Shown: piece after piece, positions 1 through 9,467 of the stretch
Position numbering within the stretch: position 1 is the first letter of the stretch
Layout of the letters: each line of letters opens with the position of its first letter
Assembly (NCBI RefSeq): GCF_000813745.1
Contig: NZ_JWLC01000010.1
Span: 126,522 to 190,521 of the forward strand
DNA length: 64,000 bases
Origin: Leisingera sp. ANG-M1
GTDB lineage: Bacteria > Pseudomonadota > Alphaproteobacteria > Rhodobacterales > Rhodobacteraceae
Direction of reading: 5' to 3'
The notes under the pieces: generated by a model
The model's database searches: none
What the model was told of the DNA's origin: nothing
The model's input: the letters and a program-made list of their open reading frames with translations, nothing else
Program-made: the position numbers and the translations under genes

Positions 1-140
1 AGCAGCAGCAGGAAATCCGGCGGCGCCCAGAACCGCGGCGCAGTGTCGAGCGGCAGCAGGTGAAAAAACATGATCAGCAGCGCCAGGCCTGGAAAGGCCA
101 GGCGCATGGTCCAGATCCGCGCGGGCGACGTGTTAGCCAT
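1..140 (-). CDS. mreD: MreD, rod-shape membrane protein (3' part outside window)
   Basis: The reading frame starts with ATG at 140 and runs off the left edge, so only about 46 N-terminal residues are visible. They begin MANTSPARIW and continue into a hydrophobic segment (LAFPGLALLIMFFHLLPL), as expected for the first membrane helix of MreD. The start codon overlaps the stop of mreC (positions 133-140), which implies translational coupling in an mreB-mreC-mreD operon. MreD is an inner-membrane partner of MreC in the elongation machinery that guides side-wall peptidoglycan synthesis. The family call rests mostly on position after mreC and on the hydrophobic N-terminus, because the body of the protein is not in the window. 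Confidence 0.8.
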   Translation of the reverse strand, partial: MANTSPARIWTMRLAFPGLALLIMFFHLLPLDTAPRFWAPPDFLLL

Positions 141-1074
141 TGCCGGCCTCAGCCGGGCTCTCGGCGCTGTCTGCTCCCAGCCCCTCGGGCCGCGGCTGCG
201 GCACCGGATCGCCGGGCAGTGCGCCGACCAGCCCGCCGGGGTCCTGGATTACTTGGGTGCCGTGATGGCGCAGCACCCGCAGGAATTCCAGCCGCTCGTA
301 GTCAGCCGACAGGCGAACCCGCATCCGGCCGGAGCGGTCCTTGGCCACTTGGCCGATCAGCAGCCCGGCGGGAAACACCGAGCCATCACCGGAGGAAATC
401 ACCCGGTCGCCCGGGCGCACCAGGTCCGGGTTTTCCAAAAAGCTCAGCAAAGGGGCCGCGTTGTTGTCGCCGGTGACCAGCGCGGTCTGCCCCGAGGGCT
501 GGATGGTGGCGGGCACTGCACTGGCAGCGTCGGTCAGCAGGATCACCCGCGCGGTATCGCGCCCGGTACCGGAAATCCGGCCGACCAGGCCGATGCCGTC
601 CATTGCCGCCCAGCCGTCATGCACCCCGTCGCGGCTGCCCACATTCAGCAGCACCGATTGCCGGAACGGCGAGCCGCTGTCGGCCATCACCACCCCGGTG
701 ATATAGGTGAGCTGCGGATCGAGCCGCACGTTGTTGAGGTCCAGAAGCCGGGCGTTTTCCTGTTCCAGCTGCAATGCAGCCTCTTTCCAGGCCCGCATCT
801 GCCGCAGCTCGCTGCGCAGCTCTCGGTTTTGCTCAGCCAGCCGCTGATAGCTTTGAAAATCGCGGACCAGGTTGATCGCGGCAGTGACCGGCACCATCGC
901 CCAATCCATGCTGGGCACCACACGGTCCACCACCTGCGCCCTGAAGCGCTCCACCCGCGGGCTGTCAATCCGCCAGACGATGAAAACAGCAAACAGGAAC
1001 AGGCACAGCACCACCGTCAGCAAGCGCCGCAGCGGGGTGGCGTAATCGTCGTGCTGTGACTTGTCCTTTGCCAC
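133..1074 (-). CDS. mreC: MreC, rod-shape determining protein
   Basis: A 313-residue protein with a short cytoplasmic N-terminus, one membrane helix at about residues 17-34 (LLTVVLCLFLFAVFIVW), a coiled-coil stretch at about 72-112 rich in E, R, Q and L, and the periplasmic beta-domain after it (VGSRDGV, GLVGRISGTG, VISSGDGSVFPAGLLIG). This order is diagnostic for MreC, which links MreB filaments to the PBP2/RodA synthases. The start is GTG at 1074, with a GGAGA Shine-Dalgarno just upstream. The C-terminal tail is rich in proline, glycine and glutamate and probably disordered. It lies 33 bases after mreB and overlaps mreD by 8 bases, so the three are very likely one transcript. Confidence 0.97.
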   Translation of the reverse strand: MAKDKSQHDDYATPLRRLLTVVLCLFLFAVFIVWRIDSPRVERFRAQVVDRVVPSMDWAMVPVTAAINLVRDFQSYQRLAEQNRELRSELRQMRAWKEAALQLEQENARLLDLNNVRLDPQLTYITGVVMADSGSPFRQSVLLNVGSRDGVHDGWAAMDGIGLVGRISGTGRDTARVILLTDAASAVPATIQPSGQTALVTGDNNAAPLLSFLENPDLVRPGDRVISSGDGSVFPAGLLIGQVAKDRSGRMRVRLSADYERLEFLRVLRHHGTQVIQDPGGLVGALPGDPVPQPRPEGLGADSAESPAEAGNG

Positions 1075-1107
1075 GTCTCTCCCTTCAGCCGCTTTGCGGA
1101 CCGGGGT

Positions 1108-2382
<1,275 letters not shown>

Positions 2383-3177
2383 TCAGCTCGGGAAAATCCG
2401 CTGCATCTCCGCTTTGAAGTGACCCCAGGTCAAGCTGGCGCTGTTGCCGGCATAGCCCTCGTAATAAGATTTGCCGCTGGACGTCGGCAGGCCGGCCCAG
2501 ATCTTGGCCAGGTTGAGCATGAAGGTCTTGCGCGGCATCTCCCCTTGCAGAAACGCGCTGTAGCCTGCTTCTTCAACCAGCTGATGCGCCAGCTGGTCCT
2601 GCAGCTCTGGCGAGAAACGGGTCTGCGGTTTGACGCCCTGGTGCTTGACCAGCCGGCGAAGGGTTGCGGGGATCATCTGGTAGCGGCCGATGGCATGGGG
2701 CTGGCCGGGGGTCGCATCAATCCAGGCATTGATCTCGGCAATGGTCATCTGGGTCGGTTTCTTCGGCGGTTTGCGCTTGGCGCCATATTGCACGGCGTCG
2801 TACTGCGCCTTGCCGGCCTCGGCGCTGGCAATCAGGTCAAACAGCTGCTTGACGCTGGGCGGTGCCCGCAGAACCGGCGCAAAGAGACTGCCGCCGCTGC
2901 GGCCGCGGAACAGGCTGGCGGCGCCAGGGTCGAGCGAAACAGCGCCGCGCCCGGGGTCTGTCCCGGGCAGCGTATCGGGCAGCAGGTTGGCGATTGCCTG
3001 CGGTGCGGTTTCCGATGCCGGTCCGGGCTGCGGGGCTGACGCCTGATGCAGGAAAAACTGGCTGCCGACCAGGGAGTAGCCCTGAGCGCTCACCGCGGCC
3101 GCGGCGCACAGCAGCAGGGCCAGGCAGGTGAGGACAAAGGCAACGGCGCTCGTTCTGAGGGGCATAGGGACCTGCAT
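2383..3177 (-). CDS. Secreted lambda-R-like (GH104-type) lysozyme-fold protein
   Basis: A 264-residue protein with a signal peptide or anchor (about residues 8-32) and a linker rich in proline and glycine. The C-terminal domain at about 105-264 resembles lambda endolysin R: a helix with a glutamate in the catalytic position (LIASAEAG), a GRYQMIP motif, and IWAGLPT followed by a YYEGYAGN stretch. Lambda R is a lytic transglycosylase, so peptidoglycan cleavage in the periplasm is the likely activity, although the substrate is inferred. There are no phage genes around it; it lies on the mreBCD strand, upstream of mreB, which suits a role in wall growth. An alternative start is ATG at 3165. Confidence 0.72.
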   Translation of the reverse strand: MQVPMPLRTSAVAFVLTCLALLLCAAAAVSAQGYSLVGSQFFLHQASAPQPGPASETAPQAIANLLPDTLPGTDPGRGAVSLDPGAASLFRGRSGGSLFAPVLRAPPSVKQLFDLIASAEAGKAQYDAVQYGAKRKPPKKPTQMTIAEINAWIDATPGQPHAIGRYQMIPATLRRLVKHQGVKPQTRFSPELQDQLAHQLVEEAGYSAFLQGEMPRKTFMLNLAKIWAGLPTSSGKSYYEGYAGNSASLTWGHFKAEMQRIFPS

Positions 3178-3285
3178 TCTGCAAAGGTGGAACGCAGGCA
3201 GTCTGACCGGTACGGATTGAGATTCCGTTTATCCCGCGGCCGCCCCCTCTTCCGCCGCACAGCAAATACCGCTAGAGGAGGCGCC

Positions 3286-4071
3286 ATGCTTTCCTATCAG
3301 CACATTTATCACGCCGGAAATCTGGCTGACGTTCAGAAGCATGCGCTGCTTGCGTGGATGCTTGCGTATCTTACCCGCAAGGACAAGCCGCTCAGCTATA
3401 TCGAGACCCATGCGGGCCGCGGCCTTTATCAGCTGGACGCACCCGAGGCGGTCAAGACCGGTGAAGCAGAACAAGGCATCACCCGGGTCCTCTCCGGGCA
3501 GCTGCTGGCCGAAGGCCACCCGCTGCACCAGGCGCTCTCGGAGACCCGTAGGCAGCATGGGCCGGCCGCTTATCCGGGCTCGCCGCTGATTGCGGCTTCA
3601 CTGCTGCGCCCCGGCGATGCGATGCATTTTGCCGAGCTGCATCCGCAGGAGCACGCCGCCCTTCAGGCCGCGCTGAAGCCCTGGAAAGCACAGGTGCACA
3701 AGCAGGACGGTTTCGAACTGGCCATGTCCCTGGCGCCGCCGACGCCGCGCCGGGGATTGATGCTGATCGATCCGAGCTATGAGATCAAATCAGATTACAC
3801 CCGCATCCCAGGCATTATCAGCCGCCTGCACCGGAAGTGGAATGTGGGCGTCATTGCGCTGTGGTATCCGATCCTGCAGGATGGCTCTCATGCTCCGATG
3901 CTGGACGCGCTGGAGGCGCTGGCGCTGCCAGGTGCGCTGCGCAGCGAAGCCAGGTTCCCGCCCGCCCGCGACGGCCACAGGATGGTGGGCTCCGGCATGT
4001 TTGTGGTCAATGCGCCATTCGGGGCTGAAGCCGAGGCGGCAAGGCTGGAGAAGGTGCTCGAAGCCTTGTAG
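3286..4071 (+). CDS. rlmJ: RlmJ, 23S rRNA (adenine2030-N6)-methyltransferase
   Basis: A 261-residue class I methyltransferase of the RlmJ family, which methylates A2030 of 23S rRNA using S-adenosylmethionine. The N-terminus has the family signature (MLSYQHIYHAGNLADVQKH), followed by the SAM-binding segment (YIETHAGRGLY) and the catalytic DPSYE tetrad region (LMLIDPSYEIKSDY) that replaces the usual NPPY. ATG at 3286 is preceded by GAGGAG at 3275-3280, which decides the start although the frame is open far upstream. Its last 184 bases overlap the end of the convergent sulfotransferase gene. Confidence 0.95.
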   Translation: MLSYQHIYHAGNLADVQKHALLAWMLAYLTRKDKPLSYIETHAGRGLYQLDAPEAVKTGEAEQGITRVLSGQLLAEGHPLHQALSETRRQHGPAAYPGSPLIAASLLRPGDAMHFAELHPQEHAALQAALKPWKAQVHKQDGFELAMSLAPPTPRRGLMLIDPSYEIKSDYTRIPGIISRLHRKWNVGVIALWYPILQDGSHAPMLDALEALALPGALRSEARFPPARDGHRMVGSGMFVVNAPFGAEAEAARLEKVLEAL

Positions 4072-5507
4072 GCCTTTGTGCTGCACAAGGCGGCATCCCG
4101 CTGTTCCCATTCCCGGATCCAGTCCCAGCCGCCGAGGGCGTCAACCAGCGGCGCCAGTTCAGTTTTGTAGCGTTTCCATTTGCCCAGACCCTTGGTGTTG
4201 ATGCCTTCACGGATCTGCACCAGTGATGCGGTATTGACCGCGCCGGAGTAATCTTCCGGGCGCAGGCAGGCCGGGTTCCATTCCAGGTCCAGATGATCGA
4301 GGATTTGGCGCAGCTGCTGCTCCGGCTGCTCAACCAGGGCCCGGTAGGACTGCAGCCGCAGGCGGTTGCCGAGTTTGGGCAGGTAGTCATCCAGCGATGC
4401 ATAGACGGTGCGGATCTGATGCCCGATCCACTCCAGCCTTTTTGAAAATGCCTGGCCTTCCGCAAAATCCTTGGAGAAGGCCGACAGCCCCACATCCAGC
4501 GGGTGCCGCATCATAAAGATAAACTTGGCATCGGGCAGGATCATCCGGGCGAAACCCAGGTTGAAGGAGTTCTGCGGCTGCTTGTCGACAATGACGGAGC
4601 GGCTGCGCAGCGCGCCGGGCACGTTCATCTGCAGGAACATGCTGCGCAGCGCCGTCAGATCTGCCTCGGTGGCGTGTTTGGTCCAATGCCAGTGGCTGGT
4701 CAGCGGCGCATCCTCCTGCACCAGCTGCCGCGCGGTGATCAGCGCCTGGCCAAGGCCGGGGTTCTCGCCGATACTGCCGATCTCCGGATGCCGGCCCAGC
4801 ATCGCCTCCAGCAGCGTAGTGCCTGAGCGCGGCAGCCCGGTGACAAAAGCAAAGCGCTGCGCTGAGCCTTCTGCGCGCGCTTCGGCGAAACTGCCAGGGA
4901 AAAAGGCCTGCCGCTGTTCCGCGACCATTTTGTCGTATTCCGCCAGGGGGTAGCTTCCGGGTGTTTCCGCCTTGGCTTCTGCGAAAAAGCGCATTGCTGT
5001 GGCGGCGTTGCCGGCAGCATCTTCGATTTGCCCGATAGCATTGCAGACCGCGGCCCTTACCCCTTGAGGCAGATCCGGTGAGCCCGCCAGCTGTCTGAGC
5101 CTTGCAGCCTCCGGGCTGCTGGCGGCAAAGGTCTCAACCAGGTTCAGGGCAACCAGGGCAGGCGCCGACATGGGGGAGGCTTCCAGCACCTTGCGGAACG
5201 CCGCACTTGCAGCCTTTTTGTCGCCCATGGAAAGCCGGATCATTCCTGCCTTGCCCCTCGCGTTCAGATCCTCGGGCCAGGTTTCGCAAAGCGTATCCAG
5301 CACAAACAGGCTTTGGCTGACCAGACCCATTTCACTGTAGCAGTCAGACAGCGCATGGAGCACGGCCGGGTTCTGAGGGTCCGCCTCGGCCAATTGCTGC
5401 AACAGCGCCAGAGCTTCGGAAAACTTCCGCGTTCTCATGAGCAGATCGGCCTGATCCAGGGGATTGGAAGTCTCAACCTTTGGCAGCAGCGGGGCGTTTG
5501 TGGTCAC
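3888..5507 (-). CDS. TPR-repeat sulfotransferase
   Basis: A 539-residue protein with N-terminal TPR-like helices (about residues 16-190, for example ALALLQQLAEADPQNPAVL) and a C-terminal sulfotransferase domain. The 5'-phosphosulfate loop is GLPRSGTTLLEAML (about 225) and the 3'-phosphate motif is FIFMMRHPLDVGLSAFS (about 335). It should transfer sulfate from PAPS to an unknown acceptor. The start is GTG at 5507 with GGAG six bases upstream. The conserved domain ends near WDWIREWEQR; the last 60 or so residues, rich in alanine and serine, are encoded antisense to rlmJ, so they look like an extension formed by loss of an earlier stop. It lies downstream of leuA but is separated from it by a strong terminator. 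Confidence 0.88.
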   Translation of the reverse strand: MTTNAPLLPKVETSNPLDQADLLMRTRKFSEALALLQQLAEADPQNPAVLHALSDCYSEMGLVSQSLFVLDTLCETWPEDLNARGKAGMIRLSMGDKKAASAAFRKVLEASPMSAPALVALNLVETFAASSPEAARLRQLAGSPDLPQGVRAAVCNAIGQIEDAAGNAATAMRFFAEAKAETPGSYPLAEYDKMVAEQRQAFFPGSFAEARAEGSAQRFAFVTGLPRSGTTLLEAMLGRHPEIGSIGENPGLGQALITARQLVQEDAPLTSHWHWTKHATEADLTALRSMFLQMNVPGALRSRSVIVDKQPQNSFNLGFARMILPDAKFIFMMRHPLDVGLSAFSKDFAEGQAFSKRLEWIGHQIRTVYASLDDYLPKLGNRLRLQSYRALVEQPEQQLRQILDHLDLEWNPACLRPEDYSGAVNTASLVQIREGINTKGLGKWKRYKTELAPLVDALGGWDWIREWEQRDAALCSTKAYKASSTFSSLAASASAPNGALTTNMPEPTILWPSRAGGNLASLRSAPGSASASSASSIGA

Positions 5508-5602
5508 TAGATTCTCCAGTGCTTCGAGTCAGCAAAATTTCTGCAAAATTTGCCCCATATTGGTTGATGCGAGGTTACTTCCTCCGGTGTTTTCTGCTGG
5601 GC

Positions 5603-5639
5603 AAAAGAAAAGCGCCTGCAGTGGGCAGCTGCAGGCGCT
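5603..5639 (-). terminator. Intrinsic terminator of leuA
   Basis: An 11-bp perfect stem (AGCGCCTGCAG at 5611-5621 with its complement at 5629-5639) and a 7-base loop are followed, on the minus strand, by a T-rich tract at 5610-5603. It lies 24 bases after the leuA stop and separates leuA from the sulfotransferase gene. Confidence 0.9.
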
Positions 5640-5663
5640 CAAATTCAACCGGCCCGGAAAAAC

Positions 5664-7250
5664 TCAGGCGAGGTCCTTATAGGAAATCTCCTTGGCATCA
5701 GCGCCTTCGCCAACCCGGCCGCGGCGCACGATCAGGCGGTTCAGCGCGTTCACATAGGCCTTGGCCGAAGCCACTACCGTGTCGGTGTTTGCGCTTTCGC
5801 CGGTGGCGATGTTGCCGTCTTCCTCCAGCCGTACAGAGACGGTGGCCTGCGCGTCGGTGCCTTCGGTCACTGCATGCACCTGGTAAAGCTGCAGCCGGGC
5901 AGTGTTGGGGTAGATCTTGCGGATCGCCTTGAAGGTCGCATCCACCGGCCCGTCGCCTTCCGCCGTTTCCGTCACGTCCTTGCCGTCAATCTCCATCTCA
6001 ACGGTGGATTCCGCCGGGCCGCCGGTGCCGCAGACAACTTTCATCGAGACGATCTTGAGGTGGTCGTTTTCGGCGTCGCCGCCGGTGCGCATCAGAGCGA
6101 TGAGATCGTCGTCGAACACTTCTTTCTTGCGGTCGGCCAGTTCCTTGAAGCGGACAAAGACATCCTTCAGCTGGTTGTCGCCCACTTCATAGCCCAGGTG
6201 CTCCAGCTTGTCGCGCAGCGCGGCGCGGCCCGAGTGCTTGCCCAAGGGCAGGGAGGTACCGGACAGGCCCACATCCTCGGGCCGCATGATCTCGAAGTTT
6301 TCCGGGTTCTTCAGCATCCCGTCCTGGTGGATGCCGCTTTCATGGGCAAAGGCGTTCTTGCCGACGATGGCCTTATTGGGCTGCACCACAAAGCCCGACA
6401 CCGTCGAAACCCGGCGCGAGATATGCATGATCTTGGTGGTGTCGATGCCGGTGTGGAACGGCATGATGTCATTGCGCACCTTCAGCGCCATCACCACCTC
6501 TTCCAGCGCGGTGTTGCCTGCGCGCTCGCCCAGGCCGTTGATGGTGCATTCAATCTGGCGCGCACCACCCGCAACAGCAGCCAGCGAGTTGGCGGTCGCC
6601 ATGCCCAGGTCGTTGTGGCAATGGGTGGCAAAAATGATCTCGTCGGCGCCGGGCACGGTCTCGATCAGCCGCTTGATCAGGTCGGCGCTTTCGGCCGGGG
6701 CGGTATAGCCCACGGTATCGGGGATATTGATGGTGCTGGCGCCGGCCTTGATGGCGATCTCGACCACCCGGCAGAGGTAATCCCACTCAGTCCGGGTGGC
6801 GTCCATCGGCGACCACTGCACGTTATCGGTCAAGTTGCGCGCGTGGGTGACCGTGTCGTGAATGCGCTCGGCCATCTCGTCCTTGGTCAGGTTGGGAATG
6901 GCGCGGTGCAGCGGCGAGGTGCCGATGAAAGTATGGATGCGCGGCTGTGCGGCGTGGCGGATCGCCTCGGCGCAGCGGTCGATGTCCTTGAAGTTGGCAC
7001 GCGCCAGCCCGCAGATCACCGCGTTCTTCGAGCGTTCGGCAATCTCGCTGACCGCCCGGAAGTCGCCCTCGGAGGCAATCGGGAAGCCGGCCTCGATGAT
7101 GTCCACACCCATGTCGTCCAGAAGCTCGGCAATCTCCAGCTTCTCGTCATGGGTCATAGTGGCGCCGGGGCTCTGCTCGCCGTCGCGCAGGGTGGTGTCA
7201 AAAATCACTACACGGTTTTTGTCACCGGAAATCGGGGATGCGTTGGTCAT
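5664..7250 (-). CDS. leuA: LeuA, 2-isopropylmalate synthase
   Basis: A 528-residue enzyme for the first committed step of leucine synthesis: acetyl-CoA plus 2-oxoisovalerate gives 2-isopropylmalate. The N-terminal DRE-TIM barrel carries the metal and catalytic motif FDTTLRDGEQSPGA, the GAGTIN-type strand (AGASTINIPDTVGY) and the HCHNDLG metal ligands. The C-terminal LeuA dimerisation and feedback domain begins near residue 400 (VSMKVVCGTGGPAESTVEMEIDG). ATG at 7250 gives the standard N-terminus; the 24 residues encoded further upstream are leader sequence. Regulation by a leader peptide and hairpin upstream is suggested below. Confidence 0.97.
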   Translation of the reverse strand: MTNASPISGDKNRVVIFDTTLRDGEQSPGATMTHDEKLEIAELLDDMGVDIIEAGFPIASEGDFRAVSEIAERSKNAVICGLARANFKDIDRCAEAIRHAAQPRIHTFIGTSPLHRAIPNLTKDEMAERIHDTVTHARNLTDNVQWSPMDATRTEWDYLCRVVEIAIKAGASTINIPDTVGYTAPAESADLIKRLIETVPGADEIIFATHCHNDLGMATANSLAAVAGGARQIECTINGLGERAGNTALEEVVMALKVRNDIMPFHTGIDTTKIMHISRRVSTVSGFVVQPNKAIVGKNAFAHESGIHQDGMLKNPENFEIMRPEDVGLSGTSLPLGKHSGRAALRDKLEHLGYEVGDNQLKDVFVRFKELADRKKEVFDDDLIALMRTGGDAENDHLKIVSMKVVCGTGGPAESTVEMEIDGKDVTETAEGDGPVDATFKAIRKIYPNTARLQLYQVHAVTEGTDAQATVSVRLEEDGNIATGESANTDTVVASAKAYVNALNRLIVRRGRVGEGADAKEISYKDLA

Positions 7251-7323
7251 GTCGGTATCTCTTGTCTCTGTCCTAGGCCCGGTTGCGGGCATCATCAGCC
7301 TTCTGTGGCGCGCGTGCGGCAAT

Positions 7324-7360
7324 CCTCTGAGCGGGCGCGCCGGAAGGGCACGCTCAGAGG
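7324..7360 (-). promoter_or_regulatory. leuA leader hairpin (putative attenuator or antiterminator)
   Basis: A perfect 10-bp inverted repeat (CCTCTGAGCG at 7324-7333 and CGCTCAGAGG at 7351-7360) encloses a 17-base loop that contains the self-complementary GGCGCGCC. The minus-strand 5' arm overlaps the last codon and stop of the leucine-rich leader ORF, so a ribosome position at the end of that ORF would decide whether the stem forms. No T tract follows the stem directly, so it may be the alternative structure in an attenuator or act on translation. Segments further down (around 7307-7316) can pair with the loop and arm as a competing structure. Confidence 0.65.
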
Positions 7361-7440
7361 CGGGCTAGGATCAGTAGGGCGCGCAGAGCTGCACCGCGGG
7401 AGGCGGTGTCTGCAATGGTGATATCTGCGCGAATGGTCAT
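7354..7440 (-). CDS. leuA leader peptide, 28 residues
   Basis: A short ORF starts at ATG 7440 and ends with TGA at 7354-7356, about 100 bases before leuA on the same strand. Its C-terminal part reads ALRALLILARL: five leucines in the last ten residues, two of them encoded by CTA, normally a rare codon in such a GC-rich genome. The stop sits inside the 5' arm of a 10-bp hairpin. This is the layout of amino-acid biosynthetic leader peptides, where stalling at leucine codons during starvation switches mRNA structure upstream of the structural gene. Function is inferred from composition and position. Confidence 0.72.
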   Translation of the reverse strand: MTIRADITIADTASRGAALRALLILARL

Positions 7441-7543
7441 GGCACGGATTTATACAGAGGCGAGGCGGAATGGAAAGGGGGATTCTTGCGGATATTGTGC
7501 CGGCTGGGATTTCAAGATGCATGTGAAGCCAGTCAGCGCCGGC

Positions 7544-8125
7544 TTAGTAATGCGGCGGGGTGACTGCCCAGACCAGCACGGTGCGGCCCGGCCCTGGGTT
7601 GTGGTAGCGGTGCGGGCGGTCCGAGGAAAACTGGATGGTGTCTCCCTGCCGCAGCAGAAAAGTCTCGCCCTCCACCGTCACCTCCAGCTGCCCCTCAGCG
7701 ACATAGCCCGCTTCTTCGCCCTTGTGGGAGTACAGCTCCTCCCCCGACCCTGCGCCAGGCTCAAAGGAGGTCAGCACCATTTCCAGCTGGCCTGCCAGCG
7801 ACGGGCTCAGCAATTCATCCCTGAGGCCGGAGGCAAACCGCAGCGACCGCCGCCGCCCGGCCCGCACCACCAGGCCTGCCTCGGGGCTGTCCTCCTCCTC
7901 GGGGCCGGGAAAGAACCAGTTGATGCCGACCCCCAGCGCCTTGCCGATCACATTCAGCGCCCGGATCGAGGGATCTGCATCCTGCCGCTCCAATTGGCTG
8001 AGATAGCCGATCGACAAACCGGTCTCCGCCGCCAATTGCTTCAGGGTCAGGCCGCGCGCCTTACGCAGCTCGCGCATGCGGGTGCCGATAATCGGCTGGG
8101 TCTCGCGGGTGCCTGTTTTGCTCAT
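7544..8125 (-). CDS. XRE-family regulator with C-terminal cupin domain
   Basis: A 193-residue regulator. Residues about 13-67 form an XRE helix-turn-helix (MRELRKARGLTLKQLAAETGLSIGYLSQLERQ), and residues about 110-190 form a small cupin barrel (HKGEEAGYVAEGQLEVTVEGETFLLRQGDTIQF and PHRYHNPG). This is the PuuR-like architecture, in which the cupin senses a small ligand. It is divergently transcribed from an MFS transporter gene across 93 bases with two pairs of direct repeats, so it probably controls that transporter and itself. The ligand cannot be told from sequence. Confidence 0.92.
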   Translation of the reverse strand: MSKTGTRETQPIIGTRMRELRKARGLTLKQLAAETGLSIGYLSQLERQDADPSIRALNVIGKALGVGINWFFPGPEEEDSPEAGLVVRAGRRRSLRFASGLRDELLSPSLAGQLEMVLTSFEPGAGSGEELYSHKGEEAGYVAEGQLEVTVEGETFLLRQGDTIQFSSDRPHRYHNPGPGRTVLVWAVTPPHY

Positions 8126-8137
8126 GACGCTTGACTC

Positions 8138-8199
8138 ATCATAATTTTGATACAGAAATTCAGATAAAGAATCATAATCGACATCCGGATTCAGATAAA
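8138..8199. promoter_or_regulatory. Direct-repeat operator region between XRE regulator and MFS gene
   Basis: ATTCAGATAAA occurs twice, at 8158-8168 and 8189-8199, exactly 31 bases apart (about three helical turns). ATCATAAT also occurs twice, at 8138-8145 and 8171-8178. The segment is much more AT-rich than its surroundings and fills the space between two divergent start codons, so it is a plausible binding region for the XRE/cupin regulator. Confidence 0.5.
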
Positions 8200-8218
8200 C
8201 CCGCAGAAGGCGTCCTAC

Positions 8219-9409
8219 ATGTTCCGCTCAAAGTTCTTTCAGGCCTATGGCTTCTGGCACTGGGGAGAGGGGCTGCAGACCGTTCTGTTCACCTGGTACA
8301 TGACGTTTCACGCCGGGCTGACGGCAGCCGAGATCGGTTTTTACCAGGCCTTGGTGCTGTCACCGTTCCTGATCTTCACCATCGCGGGCGGCGCGCTGAC
8401 CGACCGGATCGGGGCACGTAAAAGCTTTGCCTGGTCGACCCTGCTGTTTGCCCTGGTGCTGGCGGGCTATGGGCTGGCGGATCATGGCGCGGGCTTTCTG
8501 CCCTGGGCTTTCTTTGCCTATTGCCTGCTGGCGGGCATCACCAGCGCGGTCTCAAATCCGGCAATCGACACGTTCATCCCCGGCGCCACGCCGCAGGGCG
8601 CCCAGGCCAATGCGCTGCTGGCGGCCACCGCCCACAATATCGCCAAACTGTCCGGCACGCTGACCGGCCTGCTGCTGCCCTGGCTGCTGGCTTTGGGCGG
8701 CTTCGGCCTCAACGCTGTGCTAATGGCGATGAGCGTCGCCATGCTGAGCCTGCATTTCCGCAGCCTGGGAAGGACACCGGCGCCGCGGCTGGCTGTCCGG
8801 GCTGGCAGCTCTTCGCTTCGCGGCGTTCTGCAGCACTACCGTACCTGCCCGGAGAACTTCGACATTCTCCTGTCCAGCGCCATGCTGGGGCTTTTGGTGG
8901 TGCCGGCCGGCTATATTCTTTGGCCGCTGCTGCTGCGCGAGCGGTTCCCGGAGTACGGCGGCATGATTGCCTTGCTGTTCATCTGTTCCTGGATCGGCGC
9001 GATCAGCATCACCTGGCTGGCTGGACGCCATTCGGCCCGTCTGCTGCGGCCCGGACGCCTGGCGCTGCTGGTCTGGCTGGCCTGGGCGGGCGGCCTTGCT
9101 GCACTGGTGCTGGCCGGAAGCTTCTGGGCGATGTGCGCCATCGTTATGCTGATGGGCGGCGGCAAGCTGGGCAAAGCGCTGGTCTATGGCAAGTACCTGC
9201 ACAACAGTCCGGCAGACGCGCGCGGTGTGCTGATTGCGGTGGATCAGACCGCTTTCTGGGGGCTTGCGGCCTTGGGCACCTTTGCCATGGGGCAGGCGGC
9301 AGAGCGGTTGGGAGCGGCACCCGCCATGCTGCTGGTTTCAGCTCTGGTGTCGGTCTGCGTGCTGCTGCTTGCAGCACGGCGCCAGCTGACAAATCTGGTG
9401 CCCGCGTGA
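8219..9409 (+). CDS. MFS transporter, 12 membrane segments
   Basis: A 396-residue major facilitator superfamily protein made of hydrophobic segments throughout, with the MFS loop motif after helix 2 (GGALTDRIGARKSFAW). It is an inner-membrane secondary transporter and most likely an exporter or permease for a small molecule; the substrate is unknown. The start at 8219 is supported by AAGG at 8206-8209. It is divergent from the XRE/cupin regulator, which is a common pairing for a regulator and the transporter of its ligand. Confidence 0.9.
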   Translation: MFRSKFFQAYGFWHWGEGLQTVLFTWYMTFHAGLTAAEIGFYQALVLSPFLIFTIAGGALTDRIGARKSFAWSTLLFALVLAGYGLADHGAGFLPWAFFAYCLLAGITSAVSNPAIDTFIPGATPQGAQANALLAATAHNIAKLSGTLTGLLLPWLLALGGFGLNAVLMAMSVAMLSLHFRSLGRTPAPRLAVRAGSSSLRGVLQHYRTCPENFDILLSSAMLGLLVVPAGYILWPLLLRERFPEYGGMIALLFICSWIGAISITWLAGRHSARLLRPGRLALLVWLAWAGGLAALVLAGSFWAMCAIVMLMGGGKLGKALVYGKYLHNSPADARGVLIAVDQTAFWGLAALGTFAMGQAAERLGAAPAMLLVSALVSVCVLLLAARRQLTNLVPA

Positions 9410-9467
9410 CGGCATGCCACCGGCTCTTGCCACACGTGAAACACTGCCCTCAGTGCCCGAGGCAGGC

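Noticed and set aside
5874-7421. 515-residue frame opposite leuA
   Set aside because: Antisense shadow of leuA; no motifs.
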